Positions 43,521 to 52,983 of a stretch of DNA of 64,000 nt are shown here, in pieces. A program made the position numbers and the translations under genes. The notes beneath the pieces were generated by a model that saw nothing but the letters and a program-made list of their open reading frames with translations, searched no databases and was not told where the DNA came from. Where the stretch lies: assembly GCA_947501275.1 (NCBI GenBank), contig CANMVD010000003.1:372001-436000 (forward strand), written 5' to 3'. Every line of letters begins with the position of its first letter. The stretch's first letter is position 1. Origin of the DNA: an uncultured Tateyamaria sp. (GTDB taxonomy: Bacteria > Pseudomonadota > Alphaproteobacteria > Rhodobacterales > Rhodobacteraceae).

Positions 43521-44404
43521 GACATCGCATGCGTGTGGTGCGCCCACCACGCCTCGATTTCGGTTAGGGTGACGGCCCCTTCCGGCCCGATCACAACAAC
43601 TCCAGTCTGCGCTGCATTGCTGCGCGTTGTGACCTCATGCACCTGCCCGACGGCATGAATTTCCCAGATCTGGCCCGCCCCATCCGGCAATAGCGCTTTG
43701 CACCGCAGGACACCGCGCGGGAGCGTAGCCAGCATTGCATCCACCTGCGCCCGGCTGCACGCCGGGGGTGCATCAGTCGACCATTGGACATACGGCCTGT
43801 GCCCGTTGGCCTCATCCATGCGCGGCGCAGACACGTCCAGGTCCCCAAGCAACATCGCCTCGATCAACGCCGTATCAGACGCAGAATGCCAATGGTGAAT
43901 GCCCCCGGCCTCAAGTGACGTTATCGCAGCCGCATTGACATCCTTGGACACCACAACAAAATCCGCACAGCGCACTTGCGCCTTCACCTGGTCAGAGATC
44001 AGCGGGTCCGCTGCGTAGCGTGGAAAATTCACGCCATCCACCACCGTCAGGATACCAGCATAGCGCAGGTCCGGTTCGGCTTGCGCAACCGCTGCGATCT
44101 TGGCTGGGTCTGCAATACCGCTGGCCTCGACAATCAGATGGTCGGGGCGCGGCACGCGGTCCAGCATGTCGCCGATTGCGTAAAACAAATCCCCTGTCAT
44201 TGTGCAGCACACACAGCCGTTGGTCAGTTCGATTGTGTCCGCACTGGCAGATTGCAGCAGTGCTGCATCAATGTTGATGGCACCAAAGTCATTGACCAGA
44301 ACGGCAAGGCGCAACCCGTGATCTCCGCTGAGCAAACGATTGATCAGAGTGGTTTTCCCGGCACCGAGATAGCCGCCAACGACCGACAGCGACAGGCGGC
44401 TCAT
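43517..44404 (-). CDS. CobW/COG0523 GTPase (metallochaperone-type)
   Basis: 295 aa from MSRLSLSVVGGYLGAGKTTL; the long upstream frame lies within the amidohydrolase gene. P-loop GYLGAGKTT (11-19), the CxCC metal motif GCVCC (Cys 64, 66, 67), EASGIADPAKI switch and a C-terminal CobW_C domain. COG0523 proteins deliver zinc, cobalt or other metals to target enzymes. It overlaps the stop of the upstream amidohydrolase by four nt (ATGA), so this is very probably its dedicated metal chaperone. CxCC is the zinc/cobalt-binding signature of the family. Confidence 0.9.
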   Translation of the reverse strand: MSRLSLSVVGGYLGAGKTTLINRLLSGDHGLRLAVLVNDFGAINIDAALLQSASADTIELTNGCVCCTMTGDLFYAIGDMLDRVPRPDHLIVEASGIADPAKIAAVAQAEPDLRYAGILTVVDGVNFPRYAADPLISDQVKAQVRCADFVVVSKDVNAAAITSLEAGGIHHWHSASDTALIEAMLLGDLDVSAPRMDEANGHRPYVQWSTDAPPACSRAQVDAMLATLPRGVLRCKALLPDGAGQIWEIHAVGQVHEVTTRSNAAQTGVVVIGPEGAVTLTEIEAWWAHHTHAMS

Positions 44405-46026
44405 GACAGATGCACATGCCCGCCAAAGACGGTGCCAAGGACAGGAACGTCCTTGAGATCCATCGCTCTTACAGCAAGCGGGTCGCCCCCCAACACGGCG
44501 AAATCGGCGCGCTTGCCGGGACTTATGCTGCCGATCTCGCTGTCCAGTCGCAAGGTGCGTGCGGCACCCATTGTGATCAGCTCTAGCGCCTCGGGGACCG
44601 TGATGCACTCGGTTTTGCCCAGCACATTGCCCGACATCGTAACCCGGTTCACGGCGCACCACGCCGTAAACAGCGGGCCCAGAGGCGTCACAGGCGCATC
44701 CGAGTGGATGGCCGCGACGATGCCTTCACTCAATGCCGTGCGCACCGCGTCCATGCGCGCCGCGCGCTTCGGACCAATAGTCAACGACGCGTGCTGGTCG
44801 CCAAAATACCAAAGGTGGTTGGCAAAGACATTGCAGGCCACGCCCAGCTCAGCCGCACGGGCAAAAAGGGCGCGATCCATCATCTGACAGTGTTGCAACA
44901 CATGCCGCGCGCCCGGCCACGGATGGGCACGTGCTGCGGCCTCAAGCGCGTTCAGCGACACTTCCGCAGCTTCATCTCCGTTCACATGGATATGCATCTG
45001 CACACCGCGCTTTTGCATCTCGGCTGTAAACGCAAAGATCTCTTCAGGGGCCATGTTCCAGATGCCATTGGGCTGCCCACCCACATAGCCGGGCCATCGG
45101 ACACGCGCGGTCCACCCCTGGATCGAGCCGTCCGTCATCAATTTGACCGCCCCAAGGCGCAATTTATCCGTCGCACGGGCCTTAAGGGCCAGGGCCTTGT
45201 CCGCAACCTGTTGTGGCACGCCGCTGGCCCCAAGTGCGGGCACGATGCGCAATGGGTAATCCTGCGCGCCCGTGAGGCGCAGCATCAGATCAAGATCTTC
45301 GTCCTCCAGCATGGAGTATAGATCAGTGATTGTGGTCACCCCTGCCCGTTTGGCGACCTTGCCATAGCTTTCGATGGCCTCGGCGCTTTGGGACAATGTC
45401 CGGAAATCAATCCCCATACGCCGCAGGACGGGGAACATCGCCGCCATTTCCTGCAATTCGCCCGTCGGCGTGCCATCGGGGCCTTTGACAACGCCTTGGA
45501 CGTTTGTGCTTGCGTCATACCCCGCCATGGCCAGAGCTGCGGAATTCACACACATCAAGTGGAAGTTGGAAAACAGCACGGCGACCGGTCGATCCCCGGA
45601 CACCTGATCCAGATGCGTGCGATTCAACCGCTCGGACGTCAGGAAAATCGGATCAAACCCCCAGCCAAAAATCGGGGCCTCGGGCGGCGATGTGGATACT
45701 GCCGCGCCAAGGCGTTCAATCATCGCATCCGCGTCACGCACCCCTTGCCACTGGACACCATCGGGATCGATACGGTCGTGAAATCCGACATAGGTATAGG
45801 CCCACATCGCCCCTGCCATAAGGTGCGCATGCCCTTCGACAAAACCGGGCATCACAACCGCGTCAGCCAGACAATCGTCGTGGGTCACCGTGCCCCATGC
45901 GTCACCGCATGTATCATCCCCCAGTCCCAGAATGCGGCCGTCGCGCACCGCGACATGGCTGGCCTCGGGCTGGGTGGGGTCCATCGTAATGATTTTCCTG
46001 GCCCTGAAAACACGAATGTCTGACAT
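44401..46026 (-). CDS. YtcJ-type metal-dependent amidohydrolase
   Basis: 541 aa from MSDIRVFRARKIITMDP. Amidohydrolase_3 family: first metal motif GHAHL (His66, His68), then AVKLMTDGSIQGWTA, HIHVNGDEAAE, LQHCQMMD and the catalytic-Asp region AIHSDAPVTPL. These TIM-barrel enzymes hydrolyse C-N bonds of amides, cyclic amides and similar compounds. It lies divergent to the TRAP transporter and is first in a two-gene unit with a COG0523 chaperone. Placement with the transporter suggests it acts on an imported compound. Confidence 0.85.
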   Translation of the reverse strand: MSDIRVFRARKIITMDPTQPEASHVAVRDGRILGLGDDTCGDAWGTVTHDDCLADAVVMPGFVEGHAHLMAGAMWAYTYVGFHDRIDPDGVQWQGVRDADAMIERLGAAVSTSPPEAPIFGWGFDPIFLTSERLNRTHLDQVSGDRPVAVLFSNFHLMCVNSAALAMAGYDASTNVQGVVKGPDGTPTGELQEMAAMFPVLRRMGIDFRTLSQSAEAIESYGKVAKRAGVTTITDLYSMLEDEDLDLMLRLTGAQDYPLRIVPALGASGVPQQVADKALALKARATDKLRLGAVKLMTDGSIQGWTARVRWPGYVGGQPNGIWNMAPEEIFAFTAEMQKRGVQMHIHVNGDEAAEVSLNALEAAARAHPWPGARHVLQHCQMMDRALFARAAELGVACNVFANHLWYFGDQHASLTIGPKRAARMDAVRTALSEGIVAAIHSDAPVTPLGPLFTAWCAVNRVTMSGNVLGKTECITVPEALELITMGAARTLRLDSEIGSISPGKRADFAVLGGDPLAVRAMDLKDVPVLGTVFGGHVHLS

Positions 46027-46184
46027 GGGTTTGGCCCCTTTCCTTGTGCCAACTTGGCGCAATGCGCGCCTTGCGTCCATGCACATGCAAACCAATTTCC
46101 TTGACGCAACAACCGCTGCCGTGCTGCGCTGCCATCAACAATCACAAGAAAATGAAATCTGCCAACCCAAAGGGAGTCCCAAAA

Positions 46185-47183
46185 ATGATCCGACGAAACA
46201 TCCTGAAAAAGAGCCTTGCAGCCATACTGGCAAGCGCAATGGCTATCCCCGCCATGGCCGCTGACCTGACAATGAATGTCGGTTTTGGAGCGCCGGAAGA
46301 ATCGCTTTATGGCCGCTTTGGCAAAATCTTCCAGACCAAGGTTGCCGAGATTTCGGGCGGCGACATCGAGGTCAAGTTGCGTTGCTGCAACCAGATTTCC
46401 AGCGAAGACGAAGCGTTCAAAGCCATGCAACTTGGCACGGTGGACGGATTCTTTATCACGGCCAACAATGTGTCGCCTCACTGGCCGTTGATGGACGTGA
46501 CTGTGCTGCCTTACATCTTCCAGAACTCCGACCATTTGGCCCGCGTGCTGGACGGAGACGTTGGTCAGATGATGAAGGACAAATTGCAGGCGGACACGTC
46601 GGTTCACCTGTTGGCATTTGGCCCCGCCCTGTATCGTGACTTTTACAATTCCGTGCGACCCATCAACACGATGGCGGATATGGAAGGGTTGAAGATACGT
46701 GTTCCTAAGAACGAAGTCATGATTGCCACCTTCGAGGCATTTGGTGCCAACCCTGTGCCACTGGCATGGTCGGAAACACCAACAGCGTTGCAGACAGGCA
46801 CCGTGGACGGGGGTGACAACGGCACGTCCTTTATTCGCGACATGAAGTTCTTTGAATTCCAGCCTAACCTCGTGATCCTTGAACACTTCGTGGCATTTGC
46901 CCCGCTGTTTGCGTCCGACAACTTCATGAAAAAGCTGAACGATGAGCAGCGTGCACAGATCACGCAGGCCGCTGAAGAAGCCGGGGCGGAGTTTGCCACG
47001 CAGGTTGCCAACGAAACGCAAGAAGTGCGCGACTGGTTGGTGGCCGAGGGTGGCATGGCCATGACAACGCCCGACAAGACCGACTTTGTCGAAGCGGCCA
47101 AGAAAGTTCAGGCCGCCGTGGCCGAAGAGCGTGGTGCAGAGTTCGTTGAACTGGTCGCCGCCATTCAGGCCGCCGCCGAGTAA
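46185..47183 (+). CDS. dctP: TRAP transporter substrate-binding protein (DctP)
   Basis: 332 aa from MIRRNILKKSLAAILASA; the upstream frame from 46044 is rejected because it lacks a signal sequence and AAGGGAG lies before this ATG. Sec signal, cleavage after AMA. DctP-type body with EGLKIRVPKNEVMIATF, whose Arg normally binds the carboxylate of the ligand, and PLAWSETPTALQTGTVDGGDN. This implies a carboxylate substrate. An unusual Cys pair (RCCNQ) occurs in the mature domain. First gene of dctPQM; followed by a strong hairpin. Confidence 0.92.
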   Translation: MIRRNILKKSLAAILASAMAIPAMAADLTMNVGFGAPEESLYGRFGKIFQTKVAEISGGDIEVKLRCCNQISSEDEAFKAMQLGTVDGFFITANNVSPHWPLMDVTVLPYIFQNSDHLARVLDGDVGQMMKDKLQADTSVHLLAFGPALYRDFYNSVRPINTMADMEGLKIRVPKNEVMIATFEAFGANPVPLAWSETPTALQTGTVDGGDNGTSFIRDMKFFEFQPNLVILEHFVAFAPLFASDNFMKKLNDEQRAQITQAAEEAGAEFATQVANETQEVRDWLVAEGGMAMTTPDKTDFVEAAKKVQAAVAEERGAEFVELVAAIQAAAE

Positions 47184-47196
47184 GCACACACACTTT

Positions 47197-47223
47197 CGCA
47201 AGGCGCATGATCTGCGCCTTGCG
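47197..47223 (+). terminator. Strong hairpin between dctP and dctQ
   Basis: Perfect 11-bp stem (CGCAAGGCGCA / TGCGCCTTGCG) with a 5-nt loop in the 67-nt dctP-dctQ gap. Typical of partial termination or mRNA stabilisation that raises the binding protein over the membrane subunits. Confidence 0.75.
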
Positions 47224-47250
47224 TCTTCTTGATTTCGTGGGGGCGAACAC

Positions 47251-47784
47251 ATGACGGCACTGAAATGGCTTGAGCGGCATTTCGAAGAGCTGATTTGCTG
47301 TACTTGCCTGGCTGTCATAGCTGTTGCGGTCTTTGCTCAGGTGGTCGCACGCTATGTGTTTCAGGTGGCGTTGCACTGGACAGAAGAGACCGCTGCCATG
47401 TGCATGGTCTGGGCCGTCTATACCGGAGCGTCGCTGTGCGTGCGCGAGCGGTTTCACATCCGCATCATGGTTGGCGTTGCCGCTCTGCCAACAACATTCG
47501 GGCGGATCACTGTCTTTGCCGCGGATGCCCTCTGGGCGTTCTTTTGTGTCTTCATGCTGCGGGTTAGCTGGGACTATCTCTATATTTTCTGGCGGTTTCC
47601 CGAAACGTCGCCAAGTCTTGGGATCAATCAGTTTTACCCTCAGACCATTCTGATCATCGGCTACGGCCTGATGCTGATCCGGTTGGTGCAAACATATGTG
47701 GAGTGGTGGCGCGATGGTCGCGTCGGTTTACCGGGAATGCTGGCCGAAGAGTGGGAAACAGATGAGCAGGAGCGCGCCTCTTGA
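47251..47784 (+). CDS. dctQ: TRAP transporter small permease (DctQ)
   Basis: 177 aa with four predicted membrane helices (LICCTCLAVIAVAVFAQVV, ETAAMCMVWAVYTGASLCV, VFAADALWAFFCVFMLRV, QTILIIGYGLMLIRLV). The RERFHI segment between helices is typical of DctQ. It spans the inner membrane beside DctM and the periplasmic DctP. Its stop overlaps the TTG start of dctM (TTGA). Confidence 0.9.
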   Translation: MTALKWLERHFEELICCTCLAVIAVAVFAQVVARYVFQVALHWTEETAAMCMVWAVYTGASLCVRERFHIRIMVGVAALPTTFGRITVFAADALWAFFCVFMLRVSWDYLYIFWRFPETSPSLGINQFYPQTILIIGYGLMLIRLVQTYVEWWRDGRVGLPGMLAEEWETDEQERAS

Positions 47785-49070
47785 GCCCTCTTGCCATTCT
47801 CGCCGTCGTTTTTGTCGCCTTGACCGTTATGGGTGTTCCGTTGTTTGCAGCGGTGGGGCTGACCACTGCGCTCGCGCTGTACCTGATCGACATTCCTTAT
47901 ACGCTGATGGCGCAGACAGGCTATGGCAGCCTCACGCCGTTTCCATTGCTTACCATTCCGCTGTTCGTTCTGGCAGGGCGCTTGATGGAAGTCGGCGGCA
48001 TGGCAAATCGGATGATCGCTATCGCCACCAATCTGGTGGGCGCCTATCGCGGGTCCATGGGTCTGGTGACCGTTTTTGCCTGTATGCTTTTTGCGGCTTT
48101 GTCGGGGTCAGGCCCGGCAACAACGGCGGCGATCGGGTCCGTCACCGTGCCTGCGATGAAGCGGGACGGGTATGACGTACCCTTTGCTGCCGCCATCACC
48201 GCCAGCGCAGGCGCGTTGGGCAGCCTGATCCCGCCCTCAAACCTCATGATCATCTACGGCCTCGTCTCTGAAACCTCGATCCCGCGTCTGTTTCTGGCCG
48301 GTCTGTTGCCCGGGCTTATGGTGACAATCCTGCTGATGATCACCACCTACATCATCGCCCGCCGCCGCGGATATGGCGGCACCGGGGATCCATTTTCGTG
48401 GGGACCCTTCCTGAATGCTGCCTGGCAAGGCAAATGGGCCATTGGAGCGCCGGTGCTGATCCTTGGCGGGATCTATGGCGGGGCTTTCACCCCGACCGAA
48501 GCCGCCGGTGTGGCAGTGTTCTACGCCCTGTTTGTCGGTGCGTTCGTCTACAAGGAACTGACGGTGAAAAAGGTGATCGATGCGCTGCGCTTCACCGCAT
48601 TGCTGACGGGCATCCTGATCCTGCTCACCCCCACGCTCGCCTTTGGGCAACTCACCGCATTTTACGATGTGCCGACAGCCGTGCAGGAAGGCATCACCTC
48701 CATCACCACCAACGTGTTCCTCGTGATGCTGCTGATCGGGATATTCTACATCTTCATCGGCACATTCATGGAAAGTCTTGCGCAAATCGTGCTGTTCACT
48801 GCCGTATTCCTGCCGCTGGTCACGTCTTTGGGCGTTGATCCGGTCATGTTTGGCGTCTTCACCGTCATCACCTGCGAAATCGGTTTCCTGACCCCGCCGC
48901 TTGGGGCCAACCTGACGGTTGCCGCCCGGATTTCAGGCATCTCGATTGAACGGATTTCGGTCGCCGTTCTGCCCTTTATCCTCGCCTATATCATCGGCAT
49001 GGTGATCCTGATCTTCTGGCCGGAACTCACGCTGTTCTTGCCCAACTGGGCCTATGGCATCGCCAAATAA
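47781..49070 (+). CDS. dctM: TRAP transporter large permease (DctM)
   Basis: 429 aa, about 12 membrane helices, starting at a TTG that overlaps the dctQ stop by four nt. Family patterns [18 protein letters not shown] and [10 protein letters not shown] (the DctM pore helices) and [17 protein letters not shown]. It forms the sodium-driven channel for the solute bound by DctP. The following gene begins 11 nt downstream on the same strand, so importer and amidohydrolase are in one transcription unit. Confidence 0.93.
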   Translation: MSPLAILAVVFVALTVMGVPLFAAVGLTTALALYLIDIPYTLMAQTGYGSLTPFPLLTIPLFVLAGRLMEVGGMANRMIAIATNLVGAYRGSMGLVTVFACMLFAALSGSGPATTAAIGSVTVPAMKRDGYDVPFAAAITASAGALGSLIPPSNLMIIYGLVSETSIPRLFLAGLLPGLMVTILLMITTYIIARRRGYGGTGDPFSWGPFLNAAWQGKWAIGAPVLILGGIYGGAFTPTEAAGVAVFYALFVGAFVYKELTVKKVIDALRFTALLTGILILLTPTLAFGQLTAFYDVPTAVQEGITSITTNVFLVMLLIGIFYIFIGTFMESLAQIVLFTAVFLPLVTSLGVDPVMFGVFTVITCEIGFLTPPLGANLTVAARISGISIERISVAVLPFILAYIIGMVILIFWPELTLFLPNWAYGIAK

Positions 49071-49080
49071 GGAGTGCGCA

Positions 49081-50679
49081 ATGTTTGATCTGATCATCCG
49101 GAACGGCACGGTCTATGACGGCACGGGCGCGCAAGGCATCGCAGCAGATGTTGGGGTGAAGGATGGCAAGATTGCAGCCGTGGGGGTGCTGAAACCGGAT
49201 ACAAATGCCCAAGACATCGACGCGGCAGGCCTGATCGTTGCGCCCGGTTTTGTCGACATGCACACCCATTCAGATTTCACCTTGATTGCCGATGGGCGCG
49301 CCGAAAGTCAGGTGCATCAGGGCGTCACTACCGAAGTCATCGGACAATGCGGGATCAGCTGCGCACCGGTTTGTTCTCACAAGGACATTCGCGCGGTGTC
49401 ACCTTGGTACACGGACAAGGCCTCGCATCCCAACTGGCTGGGCTTTGGCGAGTATCTGGATGCGCTGGATGCCTCCGGGCTTGGCGTCAATGTCATGGCC
49501 TTTGTGGGCCACGGCACCATTCACCGCGCCGTGCTTGGCGATGAACTGCGCGCTGGCGATCCGGACGAAGTCGCACAGATGGCACGCCTTGTGGATCAGG
49601 CAATGGAAGAAGGCGCCGGTGGTTTTTCCTCTGGCCTTGAATACTTCCCCGGCGCGCTCGCCGCGCCCGAACATCTGGTGCCGATGTGCGAGGTTGCGGC
49701 TGACCGGGGCCGCCTATACGCAACCCATGTGCGCAACCGCGACACCCACTATGATCTGGGGTTTGCCGAAGCCATCGCAACAGCCCGGCAATCCGGGGCG
49801 CGTTTGCAGATCAGCCACATCCAACCCAAGTTCGGCGCGCCGGACTACGCGATGAACCACACCCTCGAAATGATCGAACTGGCGCGGCGCCACGATGTCG
49901 ACATCGCCTTTGACGTCATTCCGCACGATTGGAACCACACTTTGATGGCCGCGATTCTGCCGAAATGGGCGCAAGCGGGGGGCGTGGACGAAGTCATGAA
50001 ACGGCTTGCCAATCCCGAGATGCGCAAAAAGATCAAAGCCAACCCGCAGCCGATGTGGCTGATCGTCAAGGCCGAGCGGTGGGACGACATCGTTCTGCTC
50101 AATGCGACAGTGAACAAGGATATCGTGGGTGCGGACTTTGCCGAGATCGGGCGGATGCGCAATTGCCATCCTTACGATGCGGTTCTCGACATCCTGCTTG
50201 AGGAAGGGGACAACCTGATGTCGTGCATGTGGTCGTCCAAAAGTTTTCGCGACAGCGATCTGGATCTGTGTTTGCAGCAACCCGAATGCGCCGTGATTTC
50301 GGATACCGTGGCCATCGCAAACGAAGGCATCCTCAAGGATCACATCGGCTCGCTCTCGGGTTATGGATGGGCCGCGCGGTTCTTGCAGTATTACGTACGC
50401 GACCGACGCATCCTCAGCCTCGCTGAAGGAATTGCCAAGATTACGTCCATCCCTGCACAACGGTTGGGCCTCAAGGGGCGTGGCAAATTGCAGCCTGGGT
50501 ATGCGGCTGACATTTGTGTTTTTGATCAGGCCAATATCGCCAGCAACGCCACAGCCAAAAACCCGCGGCGCTATGCATCTGGCATCGCCCACGTGCTCGT
50601 GAACGGGCAAGTGTCGATGCTGAACGGGCAGCGTACGGATGTGAATGCTGGGCAAGTGGTGCGCGACTTTGCAGCCTGA
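49081..50679 (+). CDS. N-acyl-D-amino-acid deacylase-type amidohydrolase
   Basis: 532 aa from [19 protein letters not shown], with AAGGAG upstream. D-aminoacylase family: HTHSDF (His61, His63) metal site, [23 protein letters not shown] and the C-terminal VISDTVAI. These zinc enzymes remove acyl groups from N-acyl-D-amino acids or related N-acyl compounds. Eleven nt after dctM, so it probably hydrolyses the TRAP-imported compound. A 204-nt gap separates it from the hydantoinase operon. Confidence 0.85.
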   Translation: MFDLIIRNGTVYDGTGAQGIAADVGVKDGKIAAVGVLKPDTNAQDIDAAGLIVAPGFVDMHTHSDFTLIADGRAESQVHQGVTTEVIGQCGISCAPVCSHKDIRAVSPWYTDKASHPNWLGFGEYLDALDASGLGVNVMAFVGHGTIHRAVLGDELRAGDPDEVAQMARLVDQAMEEGAGGFSSGLEYFPGALAAPEHLVPMCEVAADRGRLYATHVRNRDTHYDLGFAEAIATARQSGARLQISHIQPKFGAPDYAMNHTLEMIELARRHDVDIAFDVIPHDWNHTLMAAILPKWAQAGGVDEVMKRLANPEMRKKIKANPQPMWLIVKAERWDDIVLLNATVNKDIVGADFAEIGRMRNCHPYDAVLDILLEEGDNLMSCMWSSKSFRDSDLDLCLQQPECAVISDTVAIANEGILKDHIGSLSGYGWAARFLQYYVRDRRILSLAEGIAKITSIPAQRLGLKGRGKLQPGYAADICVFDQANIASNATAKNPRRYASGIAHVLVNGQVSMLNGQRTDVNAGQVVRDFAA

Positions 50680-50883
50680 CAGGGTGCATGCACGATTTCA
50701 TTTGACGACTCCGGGATGATGGCTGCACAGTTTTTGCTAAGCGACAAAAGGATCACACGCGCTGTGTCACGCCTGTTTCAAAATCCGATGATGCGCCGCG
50801 AGACGGGGTGCGATCTGGTTGTGTGACACCGGGCAAATTGCCCGCGTTCAACCACTTTGTCTCCACCACAGACTGCCTACCAA

Positions 50884-52983
50884 ATGACCCAATCCGATGG
50901 TTTGCGCCTTGCCAGCGACATTGGCGGGACGTTCACAGACACTGTTCTGATGGACGCTGCGTCCCGCATTATTGCGACTGCCAAAACTCCGACAACTCTG
51001 GATCACCCTGCGATTGGCGCCCTAAATGGCGCGAAACGGGTGCTGGCGGATGCCGGGGCCGCGTGGTCGGACGTCACCGGCAAGATCCACGGGACCACCC
51101 TGGCGACAAACGCTCTGATCGAGCGGCGCGGCGCGCGCGTCGCTTCAATAACAACCCAAGGATTTCGCGACATCCTCGAAATTGCCTACGAGCGCCGCCA
51201 CAGCCAATACGACATCAATCTTGTGAAAACGGACCTCATCGTGCCGCGTGATCGCGCCCTGACCATCGCCGGGCGCATGAACGCACAGGGGCAAGAGTTG
51301 ACCCCCTTGGACGAAGCGGCGGTCGCCACATTGGTCAGCGCTCTCAGAACGCGAGAGGTCGAGGCCGTCGCGGTGTGTCTGCTCCATGCCTATGCCAACC
51401 CAAGCCACGAATTGCGCCTGAAGGCGCTGTTGCAGGCGCAGATGCCCGAACTGGTTGTCTCGCTCAGCCACGAGGTTAGCCCTGAAGCCCGCGAGTTCGA
51501 CCGTCTGTGCACCACGATCGCCAACGCCTACATTCAGCCCCTGATGGGACGGTATCTTGCCGACCTGCAAAGCCGCTTTCAAACCGCAGGGCTGACATGC
51601 CCCATTCTGATGATGACAGCCGGTGGCGGTATGACGACCCTCGAAACAGCCGCCCGGCTGCCCATCAGGCTGGTCGAATCTGGACCGGCTGGGGGCGCTG
51701 TTCTGGCGGCGCACATCGCGCAGGAAGTCAGTGAAAGCGCCGTGTTGTCCTTTGACATGGGCGGAACCACAGCCAAGCTGTGCCTGATTGACGATCACCG
51801 CCCGCAAACGGCGCGCAAGTTTGAAATATCGCGCGCAGATCGCTTCGTAAAAGGATCTGGGATGCCGGTGCGGATCCCGGTGATCGAAATGATCGAAATC
51901 GGTGCGGGAGGCGGATCAATAGCGCAGGTTGATCGCCTTGGGCGGGTAAAGGTCGGCCCGCACAGTGCAGGATCAGACCCCGGCCCAGCGGGTTTTGCAA
52001 AAGGGGGCATCGAACCCACGGTCACAGACGCAGACATTGCCCAGGGCTTTATCGATCCGACGCGTTTTGCAGAGGGCAGGTTGGCGATTGATCGCACCGC
52101 CTCCGAAACCGCGTTGAGCAAAAAAGTTGGCAAGCCACTTGGATTTGATGCGCCACAGTCCGGCTTTGCAGTCAGCGAGATTGTCGATGAAAACATGGCG
52201 GCCGCTGGTCGCATGCACGCCGTTGAATCCGGCAAGGATCTGGGCGCAAGGTTGATGATCGCCTTTGGTGGAAACGGGCCACTGCACGCAACGCGGGTGG
52301 CGCGGCGGGCGCAAGTCAGCCGTATCCTGATCCCGCGCGACCCCGGTGTCGGCTCTGCCGTCGGATTTCTGTATGCGCCTGTGTCCTTCGAAGTTGTCCG
52401 CTCGTTCTATGCGCGGCTCGATCAGTTGAACGTGGACGCATTGGCCCGGCTTTTTACTGCCATGGAGCGGGAAGCCGAAGATGTCGTGCGCGCCGGAGCG
52501 CCCCATGCCCCCCTCACGCAGCGCCGCGTGGCTTTTATGCGCTATCACGGGCAAGGCCACGAAATCGAAATCCCGCTGCCCAACCGCACGCTGGAACAGG
52601 CAGACCTGACCGACCTACAGGCCCGTTTTGAAACCGAATACAGCCGCCAGTTCAGCCGTGCGGTTCCGGGGATGCAGATCGAGATCCTGAATTGGGGCCT
52701 GTCGGTCAGTTCCGACGCGGCTTTGCCAGCCAAGCCTGCGCGCGCAGCACAAAGGCAACCTGCTAGGACCTCGCAATCCCGGGAGATCATGTGCGACCTC
52801 ACCGGCGCTGCCCGAACGGCAGACGTATTTGAACGCGCAGCGTTGCCGCATGGATCCACGCTGCGTGGTCCAGCTTTGATCATCGAGCCGCAAACCACGA
52901 CCCTCGTCAGCGCGGATTTTTCTGCTTACGTCGATGGTGCGGGCAACATCTGGCTCAACCGTTTACAGGAGATAGCGCAATGA
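50884..52983 (+). CDS. Hydantoinase/oxoprolinase subunit A
   Basis: 699 aa from MTQSDGLRLASDIGGTFTDT. The N-terminal ASKHA-like nucleotide-binding motif DIGGTFTDTVL, the ALSFDMGGTTAKLCLI-like second phosphate loop (here VLSFDMGGTTAKLCLI) and AGDPGPAGFA region identify the HyuA/HydA ATP-dependent cyclic amide hydrolase family (N-methylhydantoinase, 5-oxoprolinase, acetone-carboxylase-type, caprolactamase). Acts with the B subunit next door to open a lactam or hydantoin ring at the cost of ATP. Start chosen at ATG 50884 rather than TTG 50857. First of six tightly overlapped genes. Confidence 0.9.
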   Translation: MTQSDGLRLASDIGGTFTDTVLMDAASRIIATAKTPTTLDHPAIGALNGAKRVLADAGAAWSDVTGKIHGTTLATNALIERRGARVASITTQGFRDILEIAYERRHSQYDINLVKTDLIVPRDRALTIAGRMNAQGQELTPLDEAAVATLVSALRTREVEAVAVCLLHAYANPSHELRLKALLQAQMPELVVSLSHEVSPEAREFDRLCTTIANAYIQPLMGRYLADLQSRFQTAGLTCPILMMTAGGGMTTLETAARLPIRLVESGPAGGAVLAAHIAQEVSESAVLSFDMGGTTAKLCLIDDHRPQTARKFEISRADRFVKGSGMPVRIPVIEMIEIGAGGGSIAQVDRLGRVKVGPHSAGSDPGPAGFAKGGIEPTVTDADIAQGFIDPTRFAEGRLAIDRTASETALSKKVGKPLGFDAPQSGFAVSEIVDENMAAAGRMHAVESGKDLGARLMIAFGGNGPLHATRVARRAQVSRILIPRDPGVGSAVGFLYAPVSFEVVRSFYARLDQLNVDALARLFTAMEREAEDVVRAGAPHAPLTQRRVAFMRYHGQGHEIEIPLPNRTLEQADLTDLQARFETEYSRQFSRAVPGMQIEILNWGLSVSSDAALPAKPARAAQRQPARTSQSREIMCDLTGAARTADVFERAALPHGSTLRGPALIIEPQTTTLVSADFSAYVDGAGNIWLNRLQEIAQ

